NCBI GenBank assembly: GCA_910585945.1
Contig: CAJUHZ010000003.1
Coordinates: forward strand, 79,182-143,181
Direction: 5' to 3'
DNA length: 64,000 nt
Source of the DNA: an uncultured Bilophila sp.
GTDB taxonomy: Bacteria; Desulfobacterota; Desulfovibrionia; Desulfovibrionales; Desulfovibrionaceae
The position numbers and the translations under genes are program-made. Within the stretch, counting starts at the first letter, position 1, and every line of letters begins with the position of its first letter. The notes under the pieces were generated by a model. The model saw nothing but the letters and a program-made list of their open reading frames with translations, searched no databases and was not told the DNA's origin. Shown here one piece after another: positions 26,401 through 33,825 of this stretch.

Positions 26401-29400
26401 AAAACGGGACGGCGGGAAGTTGCAGACCGGCCGGGGCCGCGAACACGCCGATGCAGCCCAGAACGGGGCACGCCCACATCAGGCGGTAGAATTCGGCGAG
26501 GGAGGCCGCGCTCGCGCGTTCCGCCTCGTGCGAGGGCGTCCATTGCAGGAGGTGGCGGCGGCTGACGAACATGCGCCACAGGGTGCGGCCTGCCGCGTCC
26601 AGATTGATCCGCGCCTCATGCGGGAGCCAGGCGAGCAGAAGCGCCTCGCGCCGGCAGGGGGCCAGCGTGTCCCGCCAGGTCTTCGCCGCATGACGGAACC
26701 ACGGGGTCCCGGCCGGGCGGCGGAACAGCGTCCAGATCCCGAACACGAGCGCGGGGCCGAAACTCCAGATCAGAAGCGCGAAGGTCCACACCGCCGGACG
26801 ATCCGTGCCGAACCAGCCGAGGAAGAGCGCGCCCAGCAGGGCCGGGGGGATCACGCTGCGCCGGAGGTTGTCCGCGATTTTCCAGCGCGAGAGGGCGGAG
26901 AGCGGATTGCGTTCCGACTGTCCGCCGGGCAGGGGAACGCGCCTGCCGAGCCAGGGAAGCAATTGCCAGTCCCCGCGAATCCAGCGGTGGCGGCGGCTCG
27001 CGTCCGCGCTGTAGCTGGCGGGAGCGCCCTCGTACAGCCGCGTTCCGCACAGCACGCCCGAGCGGGCATAGCAGCTTTCCAGCAGGTCATGACTGAGAAC
27101 GCGGTTTTCCGGAAAACGGCCGCGCATGACGGCCAGAAAGGCGTCCACATCGTAAATGCCCTTGCCGATGAAGGAACCCTGAGCGAAAAGATCCTGGTAC
27201 ACGTCCGAAACTTCGCGGGAATACGGGTTCACGCCCGCGTCGCAACTGAATGTCCGGGCGTAGGGGGAGCGTGCCGCGCTGGGCAGACGCACTCCCACCA
27301 GAGGTTGGAGCATGCCGTATCCGGATTGAACGATCCGCCGTGCGGCATTGAGGACCGGACGGTTGAGCGGATGACTCATGGCCCCGACCATGCGCCGGGC
27401 CGCGTCAGGGGGGAGCTGGGTGTCGGCGTCCAGGGTGATGACGTTCCGCACGGGGGGATCCTGCTCCCGCACGGCATTGCCCACGATCAGCGAGAAGGCC
27501 TGTTCGGCCTTGGCGGGGCCGTCTCCGGCGGACATGCCGGCAGCGGGCGCGTCGTCCCCGGGGCGGAGCAGCCGCGTGAACTCGCAGAGTTTGCCGCGCT
27601 TGCGCTCCCACCCCATCCAGACCCGTTCGCCGGGATTCAGGCGGCGCGGGCGGTGGCAGAGGAAGAAGGGGTCAATGCCTCCTTCGCCGTAGCGCCGGTT
27701 GAGCGCCTCAATGCGCTCCCGCGCGTGGGCAAGCAGAACGTCGTCGCCAGGTTCGTGTTCCTGCGAGGCGTCCCTGAAATCCGTCAGAAGGCCGAACTGG
27801 AGGTGTTCGTCCCTGTTGGCCAGAAAATAGCCCTCAAGCCTTGCGGCGAGATCGTCCACCTCGCCGGACGAGCCGACAATGGCCGGAATGACCACAACGG
27901 TTCGGGCCGTGGCCGGAATGCCGTCGCCATAGTCGAGCCGGGGAAGAAAACGCGGGGGGAAACAGCGCGTGACCGCCCCGTTCAGCAGCCGCAGCGCCGG
28001 CCCGCTGGCGGCCGCAAGGATGGCGACGGCCGCGAACGCCAGACCCGCTCCCCGCCAGCCGTCCCCGTGCAGAACCGCAAGCGGGAACCAGGCCAGCAGC
28101 GCCGTCAGCCCGAGGGCCGCGCCGAGGTAGAGGGCAAGACGCACGCTCTCGCCGCAGCGCCGGGACGCGATGCCGAGCCGCCGCCGGAGCGCGGTGAGAC
28201 CTTCTCCCGCCAGATAATGGCCGACATGGGAACGGATATCCGCCTCATCTCCCTTTTCGGCTGTCGTCAGAGCGCGCTTTGCCGCGTCCTGTCGCGCCAG
28301 ATCGAGCGCCGCCAGGGCTGTTTGTTCTTCGGAAAGGCGCGCCCGACGCGCCAGTCGTTCGACGCGGTGGCGGTAGTTGTCCCGCGTTTCAAAGTCCATG
28401 CGCGGGTAGACTCCCGCCGGATCCCGGCGGAGGATTTGCTCGACAATGGCGAGAGCTTCCACAAAGTCGCGCCAGTCGATGCGCGAGAGCTGGCGCAGGC
28501 CGCTCACGCTGTTGCTGACGGAGAGCTGATCTTCCGCCTGTCGCCGGCTCTCCCGGCGGATCATCTCGCCTATGTTCAGGCCGCGTTCGGCCAGCCGTTC
28601 CTCAAGCCAGGTCAGGGGCAGGGCGGGCGCGGCGTTCCGGCCTTGCAGCCGGCGCGCGAATTCGGTCACAAAGGCGCTGGTCAGGGGCACATCCGCATCC
28701 GCCATTTCCGCCACGGCCGCCACCACGTTTTTTCGATCCCGCGCGGCGGTTTCCAGCAGTCGATCCGCCCAGCGCGCGGCCGCAAGGTGGTCGCGCCACG
28801 CCGCGGTCACGCGGGCGGCCGTCCGGCGCAGATTCTCCACCAGCGCCAGCCGCAACATGATGGGGATGGCCCACAGTTCCCCGAGCGAGAGGGGCGACGC
28901 TTCCTGATACGCCGCGACGAAACGCCGGAGCATGTCGGCATCGAGCCGGCCGTCGCCGTGCGAGATGTTTTGCAGGGCGATATCGTATACGCGGGGAAGC
29001 CCGGCCGAAGGGCCGTCGGCCAGGCGCGGCAGTTCCCGGCTGTACTCGCGGGGCAGGTGGGCGCGCGCGGTGCGGATCTGCTCTTCCACCAGGTAGGCGT
29101 TGTCCAGCAGCCATTCGCCGGCCGGCATGATGCGCCGCTCGCCCTCCACGCGCGCGGCTTCGGCAAACATCTGAATGCAGGCGCGCAGCACGTTTTCGTT
29201 GTCGTCCAGGCGAAGGAGCAGGCGGTGGGAGGACGAACTCGGATTCAGCCTGTGGCGGGCGGCGAGTTCCCGCGCATGGGCGGCCATTTGATCGGCGTTG
29301 AACAAGTCGCAGCGAAGAGCCGGCTCTTCGCCGGCGCTTGTACGCGCAACCATGCGCCGGTGAAACAATACTGCAAGCTTTTTCTTGATGCCGCAAACGA

Positions 29401-29419
29401 GAGATGCTGTATTCATCAC
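20453..29419 (-). CDS. ndvB: Cyclic beta-1,2-glucan synthase (NdvB/ChvB family)
   Basis: A giant 2988-aa membrane enzyme that builds and cyclises periplasmic beta-1,2-glucan from UDP-glucose. Layout: a 400-residue cytoplasmic N-terminal region; membrane spans at about 423-490; a GT84 glycosyltransferase domain at about 500-830 (RTVVVIPAIVGSSGEVDDLA, NVITLDADTQLPPDAARRMV, RHRWIRGDWQLLPWLG); further membrane spans at about 860-1020; a glucoamylase-like domain at about 1385-1560 (LLSWSGSMFEYLMPLL, GVSESCYNALD); two GH94-type beta-sandwich regions at about 1650 and 2165; and a C-terminal (alpha/alpha)6 phosphorylase-like domain with QAGDWNDGMNRVG at about 2645. Slightly longer than the roughly 2830-2870 aa rhizobial and Brucella enzymes. 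No transporter (ndvA-like) gene is adjacent. The full frame is intact. Confidence 0.95.
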   Translation of the reverse strand: MMNTASLVCGIKKKLAVLFHRRMVARTSAGEEPALRCDLFNADQMAAHARELAARHRLNPSSSSHRLLLRLDDNENVLRACIQMFAEAARVEGERRIMPAGEWLLDNAYLVEEQIRTARAHLPREYSRELPRLADGPSAGLPRVYDIALQNISHGDGRLDADMLRRFVAAYQEASPLSLGELWAIPIMLRLALVENLRRTAARVTAAWRDHLAAARWADRLLETAARDRKNVVAAVAEMADADVPLTSAFVTEFARRLQGRNAAPALPLTWLEERLAERGLNIGEMIRRESRRQAEDQLSVSNSVSGLRQLSRIDWRDFVEALAIVEQILRRDPAGVYPRMDFETRDNYRHRVERLARRARLSEEQTALAALDLARQDAAKRALTTAEKGDEADIRSHVGHYLAGEGLTALRRRLGIASRRCGESVRLALYLGAALGLTALLAWFPLAVLHGDGWRGAGLAFAAVAILAAASGPALRLLNGAVTRCFPPRFLPRLDYGDGIPATARTVVVIPAIVGSSGEVDDLAARLEGYFLANRDEHLQFGLLTDFRDASQEHEPGDDVLLAHARERIEALNRRYGEGGIDPFFLCHRPRRLNPGERVWMGWERKRGKLCEFTRLLRPGDDAPAAGMSAGDGPAKAEQAFSLIVGNAVREQDPPVRNVITLDADTQLPPDAARRMVGAMSHPLNRPVLNAARRIVQSGYGMLQPLVGVRLPSAARSPYARTFSCDAGVNPYSREVSDVYQDLFAQGSFIGKGIYDVDAFLAVMRGRFPENRVLSHDLLESCYARSGVLCGTRLYEGAPASYSADASRRHRWIRGDWQLLPWLGRRVPLPGGQSERNPLSALSRWKIADNLRRSVIPPALLGALFLGWFGTDRPAVWTFALLIWSFGPALVFGIWTLFRRPAGTPWFRHAAKTWRDTLAPCRREALLLAWLPHEARINLDAAGRTLWRMFVSRRHLLQWTPSHEAERASAASLAEFYRLMWACPVLGCIGVFAAPAGLQLPAVPFFLLWIAGPAIAWRVSRPARVARFVPTDEDTRFLRMLARRTWAFFDRHVGPEDNWLPPDNIQEAPRPAVAHRTSPTNIGLALLAHLAAHDFGYLGAGQLLIRLERMFETMCRLKRHRNHFYNWYDTQSLRPLPPRYISTVDSGNLAGHLLALRSGLLALPDEAAANPRALDGLRDTAAVLDEALENLTASSARNARTLLHKRLDALLPAAFSLSEQTVTALDALVDAARALERMVEHAAGQNDESPSPEHQEVLFWSRTLTAQCLDVREEIAALALPSECLPAGAETPLTWRQLAALRPPARHPADRDSAKRHARLDKIRDLARARLDAAARLADLADELAHMDFCFLFDERRKLLSIGYNADDGRRDDNHYDLLASEARLACLVAIARDRLPQESWFALGRQITAADGEPTLLSWSGSMFEYLMPLLVMPAYPASLLDQTCRGAVDRQIAYGRQHGLPWGVSESCYNALDAGLNYQYRAFGVPGLGLRPGLEDDLVLAPYASALALLVNPEEACRNLRRLKDQGLGGRFGMYEAVDYTAARLPRGHDRAVIRAFMAHHQGMTLLALNGFLLGCPMQRRFLADPQIRAVDLLLEERAADSAPEAPRPAASLLAGATPLPHEDAKLRVFTDPDHPYPAVQLLSNGRYHVMIDSAGGGYSRYGDIALTRWREDPVRDDWGFFCYLRDTESGECWSATHQPMPHRPDIFEAVFSETRAEFKVRRHAVDAHTEIAVSPEDNLELRRVRLTNRSRAPRTLEITSYAEAALTTPRADEQHPAFSKLFIETKLEEELQAILCVRRPREAGETRLWLFHLLAAHGADAEEVSYETDRARFLGRWGTPARPAALKATEDGSGRLSGSAGAVLDPVLSIRCRIRLAPGQSAVIDLALGVGSSREDALRQIRKMRDRHLADRVFELAWTHGQVLLHQFNIPLGDARLYQRLAGSIIHADAARRAAPATLTANTRGQNGLWGQSISGDMPIVLLRIHDIANIALLAQMLKAHAYWRAKGLSADLVIWNEEAGGYRQDLHDMIRGLMASGTEAHLLERPGGVFVRSVQRLSREDRLLIEASARVIINDTDGSLHDQIRSAQAKSPLPLAFEPRRPDRAAGQTQAPPPREARMQPQTPTQGRSQMQSRKRSASEPGESLILCSPYGGFTPDGSEYVITLREGEVLPAPWVNVLANRTFGSVVSESGNAYTWAENAHEFRLTPWLNDPVSDAGGEALYLRDEETGRFWSPTPLPCRGRGDYRIRHGFGYTTFEHEEGGIATELRMAVAPEDPVRCAALTIRNLSGRRRPLSVTGYVEWVLGDLRSRSAMHIVTTADPRGESLFARNAYSIDFPGRVAFFAVAFPGGGTAGATSSMGRGAGEAGQAFTCDRAEFIGRNGDLSRPAALSRASLSGRSGAGLDPCAALQTRFEAGPGEECVIVFLLGAAADMEAAEAMIRRCRRADAALRAHDETRRQWRELLDAVQVETPDPAVNVLLNGWLMYQTIAARYMARSGYYQSGGAYGFRDQLQDSMAMIHVNRDAARAHLLLCAAHQFPEGDVQHWWHPPMNRGVRTRCSDDYLWLPLAVSRYVTFTGDQAVLDEEVEYIEGRALEPEEESYYDLPLRSRLKESLYDHCVRALERSAPRGAHGLPLMQAGDWNDGMNRVGAAGRGESVWLGFFLCDVLIRFARVARLRADAAFAARCEEEAQALRDSLEIHGWDGAWYRRAYFDDGTPLGSAQSGECRIDSIAQSWSVLSGAAPVARQEAAMTAHDAHLVREDPGIIRLLAPPFGDRAPEADPDPAHTETPAPAAPRPDPGYIRGYVPGVRENGGQYTHAAIWAVMAHAALGHCERAWELFNMINPIRHSRTAGESATYKTEPYVVAADVYAAPAHAGRGGWTWYTGAAGWMYRLLLESLLGLDVRDVRGGKGVFSLKPLLPRDWPGFSLRLRFGNTRYAIAVRQGETPRIVLDGTFLPGTDIPILADGCEHHVEIIHKSCD

Positions 29420-29716
29420 TTGCCGCCTTCATATTTATTCAGACCGACTGCTCATGCCGTTTTCATCTTGAAAAGCAGCTTTTGCAAAGATCAAAAATTG
29501 TTATAAAGCTGCAAAATGTCTTTATAGCGGAAGGACAGGAATGAATGCAGTGTGTTCACTGCGCTTCGAGTAATTCTTAGAGTCTGCCTGCTGTCAATGA
29601 TAAGCTGGCGTTTTTGTTGCCCTTGCCGCCTGCGGGAAAGGCCGGCTTGACGAAGCGGTTCTTTGACTGTAATTTTTCCACGTTTTTCCGACGTGCGCCG
29701 GCCGAAAGGAACTCCT
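29420..29716. other. Divergent promoter region between glucan synthase and nif3
   Basis: About 300 bases, AT-richer than its neighbours near the glucan-synthase start. On the plus strand TTGACG (about 29647) and TGTAAT are separated by only 15 bases, giving a weak promoter candidate for the nif3 operon. No gene seen. Confidence 0.4.
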
Positions 29717-30556
29717 ATGCGCTTTGCTGACCTTGTTCGCGTCATTGAAACCACGGCGCCACTGTCCATAGCGGCGGCCTGGGATCATTCCGGCATTCAG
29801 GTGGCGACCCGGCGGGGAGAGATCTCCCGCCTTGCGGTCTGCCTCGACCCCTTGCCCTGTCATCTGGCCTCGGCGCTGGAGCAGGGGGCGGAGATGATCC
29901 TCTCGCACCACCCTCTTGCGCTGGAACCGCGTCTGCCCGATCGGGCAGACGCGTATCATGCGGCGCTGTCGCTGCTTTTCCGGGCCGATGCGGCGCTGTA
30001 TGCCGCCCACACTTCGCTTGACGCCAATCCCGCCGGACCTGTGGGGTGGCTTGGCCGCGAGCTTGGCCTGCTTCCGCTTGAGGGCGCGTCGGGGCACGTC
30101 TTGCAGGTGCTCGAACCGACGGGAAGCATGACGCATGAGGGCCGGGAGATCGCGTGCGGCTTCGGCGTGGTGGGAGCATTGCCGACAGCATTGACCCCCG
30201 AGGCTCTGGCCCATGCCCTGGCCCCGTGGACCGGGGGCGTGGCCGTGCGTCTTGCCGGACGCCTGCCCGAACGGATCCGGCGCGTGGCCGTGTGCCCCGG
30301 AGCGGGCGTCTCCCTGGCGGCCGAAGCGGCGGCATACGGAGCGGATGTGCTGATCACGGGCGATCTCAAGCACCATCAGGCGCTCGAAGCGCCCCTGCCC
30401 ATTCTTGATGTGGGGCATTTTTCACTGGAAGAGGAAATGATGCGCCGGTTTGCCGCCGATCTTGGCAGGGCGATCGGCAAAACGCCCGGCGGCGTTTCCG
30501 TATGTTTCGTGCCGGGCCGCGACCCGTTGCGCCCGTTGTTTTCCGTTGCCGGGTAA
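29717..30556 (+). CDS. Nif3-like dinuclear metal-centre protein
   Basis: A 279-aa member of the Nif3/YbgI (DUF34) family, toroidal hexamers with a two-metal site, possibly GTP cyclohydrolase-I-like or hydrolase in function. ATG 29717 follows AAAGGA. Signatures: the N-terminal AAAWDHSGIQVATRR, the metal-ligand segment ILSHHPLAL, AAHTSLDANPAG, and the C-terminal DVLITGDLKHHQALE with DVGHFSLEEEMM. Adjacent to the zinc-ribbon gene, a pairing common in many bacteria. Biochemical role is not settled for the family. Confidence 0.93.
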   Translation: MRFADLVRVIETTAPLSIAAAWDHSGIQVATRRGEISRLAVCLDPLPCHLASALEQGAEMILSHHPLALEPRLPDRADAYHAALSLLFRADAALYAAHTSLDANPAGPVGWLGRELGLLPLEGASGHVLQVLEPTGSMTHEGREIACGFGVVGALPTALTPEALAHALAPWTGGVAVRLAGRLPERIRRVAVCPGAGVSLAAEAAAYGADVLITGDLKHHQALEAPLPILDVGHFSLEEEMMRRFAADLGRAIGKTPGGVSVCFVPGRDPLRPLFSVAG

Positions 30557-30612
30557 AAGCCCCCAATCCGCGCCGCCTGCCGTCCGGCGCGTCAGTCTTG
30601 CAGGAGTGTGCC

Positions 30613-31425
30613 GTGAGTCTTTACCTTGAACAGATTCGTCAGCTCGTTTCCCTTCAGCGTGTGGACGACGCCATCCACGGCGTTCGCACGGAGCTTGAAC
30701 AGGCTCCCCAGGAACTTGAGGATCTGAAAAGCCGCTTCGCCGTCGTGAACGAACGGCGGGAAAACGTGCTGGAAAAACTCGCTCATCTGACAGAGCAGGA
30801 AAAACGCCTGAACAACGAAATCGAGGAAGACGCCAGCCGGATCAAAAAGAGCCGCAGCAAGCTTATGCAGGTGTCCAACACCCGTGAATACCAGGCTATG
30901 GCGCGGGAAATGGACAACATGGAAAAGGGCAACCGTTCGCGCGAGGAAGAACGCGCGGCCGTTGCCGAGGAAAAAAGGCGTCAGGAGGCGGATCGGGACG
31001 CGGTGGACACGGAGTGGAACGCGCTGAAGCAGGAGCTTGAGACAAAGCAGGCCGGTCTGGACGCGCGCCTTGACGCCGCCCGTGCGCGCCTTGCCGAACT
31101 GGACAAGGTCAGGGCGCAGAGCGGGAACGAGGTGCCCCGGCCTGTGCTCGACAGGTACGAGTTCATCCGCCGGCGGCTCCCCCATCCCGTCATTGTTCCG
31201 GTAACGGCCGGGGTGTGCGAAGGCTGCCGGATCATGATCCCGCCGCAGACCTTCATCGAATTGCAGGGCGGTCACAAGATTCTGAACTGCCCCAACTGCC
31301 AGCGTCTTATTTACTGGAGCGAGCACTTTGACGCCGGCACGGGCAAAACCTGCGAGGACGCCCCCGCGGACGGAGCGGGCGCGGCGTCCGGCTCCGCCGA
31401 TCCGGATGAAGCGACGCAGGCGTGA
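30613..31425 (+). CDS. C4-type zinc-ribbon coiled-coil protein (DUF164/zf-RING_7)
   Basis: 270 aa. Start at GTG 30613 (VSLYLEQIRQLVSLQ) because CAGGAG is 6 bases upstream; the open frame upstream overlaps nif3 and is non-coding. Residues about 10-175 are a long alpha-helical coiled coil rich in Glu, Lys and Arg (NERRENVLEKLAHLTEQEKR). The C-terminal zinc ribbon has two Cys pairs in CEGCRIMIPP and LNCPNCQRLIYW. A likely nucleic-acid-binding factor; the precise role is unknown. It ends five bases before the RNase P RNA, so rnpB may share its transcript. Confidence 0.9.
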   Translation: MSLYLEQIRQLVSLQRVDDAIHGVRTELEQAPQELEDLKSRFAVVNERRENVLEKLAHLTEQEKRLNNEIEEDASRIKKSRSKLMQVSNTREYQAMAREMDNMEKGNRSREEERAAVAEEKRRQEADRDAVDTEWNALKQELETKQAGLDARLDAARARLAELDKVRAQSGNEVPRPVLDRYEFIRRRLPHPVIVPVTAGVCEGCRIMIPPQTFIELQGGHKILNCPNCQRLIYWSEHFDAGTGKTCEDAPADGAGAASGSADPDEATQA

Positions 31426-31430
31426 TATTT

Positions 31431-31820
31431 GGGGAGCCGGACGGGCTGTCGCCGCGTGTGCGGCAGGCGCGCGGCACATGCCGCGGGTCTGCCTGACGGG
31501 GAGGAAAGTCCGGGCTTCACAGGGCAGGACGCTGGGCAATTCCCAGGAGGGGTGACCCTCGGAAAGCGCCACAGAAAGCAAACCGCCCTGTTCCGCCTTG
31601 CGGGCAGGGTAAGGGTGAAACGGTGGGGTAAGAGCCTACCAGCCGGCACGGCGACGTGCCGGGCTTGGCAAGCCCCGTCCGAAGCAAGACCAAATAGGGA
31701 AGCGGGCCGGCCCGGCCAGACGCTTCCGGGTAGGTTGCTTGAGGGCATGGGCAACCATGCTCCTAGAGGAATGACAGCCGCCCGCAAGGGAACAGAACCC
31801 GGCTTACAGTCCGACTCCCC
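31431..31820 (+). ncRNA. rnpB: RNase P RNA, bacterial type A
   Basis: Catalytic RNA that matures tRNA 5' ends. The conserved cores are clear: GAGGAAAGTCCGGGC near the 5' side, ACAGAAAGCAAACCGCC in the middle, and AGAGGAATGACAGCC with ACAGAACCCGGCTTACAG near the 3' side. The ends are set by the P1 helix: 31431-31442 (GGGGAGCCGGAC) pairs with 31809-31820 (GTCCGACTCCCC). Length about 390 nt, normal for type A. An intrinsic terminator follows at once. Confidence 0.97.
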
Positions 31821-31859
31821 GAGCCGTGCCTCCCGCGTCGGAAGGCACGGCTCTTTTTT
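31821..31859 (+). terminator. Intrinsic terminator of rnpB
   Basis: 11-bp perfect stem GAGCCGTGCCT / AGGCACGGCTC (31821-31831 with 31843-31853), 11-nt loop, then six T. Confidence 0.92.
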
Positions 31860-31860
31860 C

Positions 31861-31960
31861 AGGGTCAGGCGCAAGCCTGGCGCGGCGGCGGAGCCGCCGG
31901 AGGCGAGCCGAAACCACGCTTTTGGCGAAGCGATCCTGATGGTGAATACGAAGTATTCAA
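31861..31960 (+). repeat. Divergent relative of repeat D
   Basis: Between the rnpB terminator and ispDF. Contains short hairpins (CAGGCGCAAGCCTG, GGCGGCGGAGCCGCC), then GCCGAAACCACGCTTTTGGCGAAGCGATCCTG, which matches the order GCCAAAAACCACGTTTTTTGGCGAA.GATC in repeat D, and ends with GAATACGAAGTATTC. Confidence 0.5.
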
Positions 31961-31998
31961 CAGTGTATGGTACTGGAAACAGACGAGATTGTCTTGCA

Positions 31999-33327
31999 AT
32001 GAGACACGCGATGGATATTTGGGCGATGATTCTTGCCGCCGGGCAGGGATTGCGGCTGTGCGAAGCCACGGGCGGGGTTGCAAAGCAGTTTCTGGAATGG
32101 CGCGGCGCTCCGCTGTACTGGGCGTCCGCCAGACTGTTCGCGCGGTGCGCGCGTGTGCGCGGGCTGGTTTTTGTTTTTCCGGCGGAACGGCTCGCGGCCG
32201 AACAGGAGCGACTGCTCGCGCTTGGCGTGGCGGATCTCGGGCTTCCCTGGCTGGCGACAGCGGGCGGGCCGGAGCGGCGCGATTCCGTGCGGCTCGGCCT
32301 CGAGACCCTGCTGGAGGCTCGGCGTCGCCATGATCCCGTGACTGCGTGCGATGCGGTGCTGGTGCACGATGCGGCCCGCCCCTTTGCCACGCCCGCGCTG
32401 GTCAACCGCGTCATGGACGCTCTTGGAAGCCATGCCGGCGTTGTGCCTGGCGTTTGCGTGACCGACACCATCAAGGAGACGGGTTTGCCGGAGGACGGGA
32501 CGGACGTGCGGCCTGTCCTCCGCACGCCGGCGCGCGATTGCCTCAGGGCGGCGCAGACGCCTCAGGGCTTTCATCTTGACGCCCTGGTCGCCGCGCACGC
32601 CCTGGCCCGGCGCGAGAACTGGATCGTGACGGACGACGCCAGCCTCCTGGAGCGTTGCGGGCACAGGGTGGGCGTGGTGGAGGGCGAGCCGGCGAACCGT
32701 AAAATCACCTCCGCGGAGGATCTGACCATGCTGAACGAGCGGACGCGGTCCGCGCTCTTGCCCCGGACCGGCTGGGGGTACGACGTGCACAGGTTTGCAA
32801 GCCCGGAGGATGAGAGCGGCCTTGCGGGATCGCGCGGGCGGCAGCCGGCCCGTCCCTTGCGGCTCGGCGGGGTGGATATTCCGGGCGCGCCCGAGGTGCT
32901 GGCGCACTCCGACGGCGACGTGCTGCTGCACGCCCTGACGGACGCCGTGCTTGGTTGCGCCGGCGGGGGGGATATCGGCCAGCGTTTTCCCGATTCGGAT
33001 CCCGCGCTTTCCGGGTGCGACTCGGCGGTGTTTGCGGATGCGGCGCTGACTCTGGCGCGCGACGCCGGGGTGCGCATTGTGTGGGCGGATCTGACCATCA
33101 TTGCGCAAATTCCCAAAATCGCTCCGCACCGCGAGGCGATCCGACGGAATGTGGCCCGCCTGCTCGGCCTTGATCCGGGTGCGGTCAACCTCAAGGCCAC
33201 CACAGAGGAGGGACTCGGCTTCACCGGAGAGAAACGCGGGATCAAGGCTGTGGCCGTGGTCAGCGCCGTCATTGAATCCGGAGAGGATGGGCCGTCCGGC
33301 GCGGGAGACCTGACATGCGGCTGCTGA
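31999..33327 (+). CDS. ispDF: Bifunctional IspD/IspF of the MEP isoprenoid pathway
   Basis: 442 aa: an N-terminal IspD cytidylyltransferase (about 1-235) makes CDP-ME, and a C-terminal IspF synthase (about 258-442) makes ME-cPP. IspD motifs: AMILAAGQGLRL, VLVHDAARPF, DTIKET, LRAAQTPQGFHLDAL, DDASLLE. IspF motifs: GWGYDVHRF with metal ligands, LAHSDGDVLLHALTDAVLG, DIGQRFPDSDP, KATTEEGLGFTG. The start at 31999 (MRHAMDIW) or 32011 (MDIW) is uncertain, as neither has a strong ribosome site. The frame is open upstream through rnpB, which is coincidental. Overlaps dtd by 13 bases. Confidence 0.96.
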   Translation: MRHAMDIWAMILAAGQGLRLCEATGGVAKQFLEWRGAPLYWASARLFARCARVRGLVFVFPAERLAAEQERLLALGVADLGLPWLATAGGPERRDSVRLGLETLLEARRRHDPVTACDAVLVHDAARPFATPALVNRVMDALGSHAGVVPGVCVTDTIKETGLPEDGTDVRPVLRTPARDCLRAAQTPQGFHLDALVAAHALARRENWIVTDDASLLERCGHRVGVVEGEPANRKITSAEDLTMLNERTRSALLPRTGWGYDVHRFASPEDESGLAGSRGRQPARPLRLGGVDIPGAPEVLAHSDGDVLLHALTDAVLGCAGGGDIGQRFPDSDPALSGCDSAVFADAALTLARDAGVRIVWADLTIIAQIPKIAPHREAIRRNVARLLGLDPGAVNLKATTEEGLGFTGEKRGIKAVAVVSAVIESGEDGPSGAGDLTCGC

Positions 33328-33788
33328 TTCAGCGCGTTCGTGAGGCGCGTGTGACTGTGGATGGACGCGTTGTGGGCGAGATTGGCCCGGGGTTGGCTGT
33401 TCTGGCCGGTTTCGGCGGCGCTGACGCGTCGGAGCTGCCGCGGGGGCGTCTGTGGTCCGCACTTGTGGAAAAGATGCTGCTGCTCCGTGTGTTCCCCGAC
33501 GCGTCAGGCAAGATGAACCTGGGGCTTGCGGACTTCGGCGGAGAGATCCTGCTGGTTTCGCAATTCACCCTGTATGCGGACACGCGCAAGGGCCGCCGGC
33601 CTTCCTTCCACCTTGCCGCGCCGCCGGAGGTGGCCGAACCGCTGTTCCACACCCTTGTTCGGGATGTGGAAGCCCGCCTGCCCGGCCGCGTGCAGTGCGG
33701 CGTCTTTGCTGCTGACATGGACGTGAGCCTGGTCAACTGGGGACCGGTGACGGTACTCCTGGATTCTGCCGATATGGGGGGCTCCTGA
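33315..33788 (+). CDS. dtd: D-aminoacyl-tRNA deacylase
   Basis: Removes D-amino acids from mischarged tRNA. It is 157 aa, beginning MRLLIQRVREARVTVDGRVV. Signature motifs: the SQFTLYAD segment (about 78-85) and the C-terminal NWGPVTV (Gly-cis-Pro motif NxGPVT). Usual length is about 145-150. Overlaps the end of ispDF by 13 bases, suggesting translational coupling. Confidence 0.96.
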   Translation: MRLLIQRVREARVTVDGRVVGEIGPGLAVLAGFGGADASELPRGRLWSALVEKMLLLRVFPDASGKMNLGLADFGGEILLVSQFTLYADTRKGRRPSFHLAAPPEVAEPLFHTLVRDVEARLPGRVQCGVFAADMDVSLVNWGPVTVLLDSADMGGS

Positions 33789-33825
33789 TGCCCGTTAGGG
33801 CCTGGGGCATCATCTTGCATACCTC

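Noticed and set aside
22460..29506. Very long plus-strand open frames (900 and 1404 codons) opposite the glucan synthase gene
   Set aside because: They are mirror frames of a GC-rich gene, rich in Arg, Gly and Ala with no domain features, while the minus-strand frame shows complete enzyme domains.
31429..31998. N-terminal extension of ispDF across rnpB
   Set aside because: Covers a structured RNA and its terminator; the residues have no IspD similarity.
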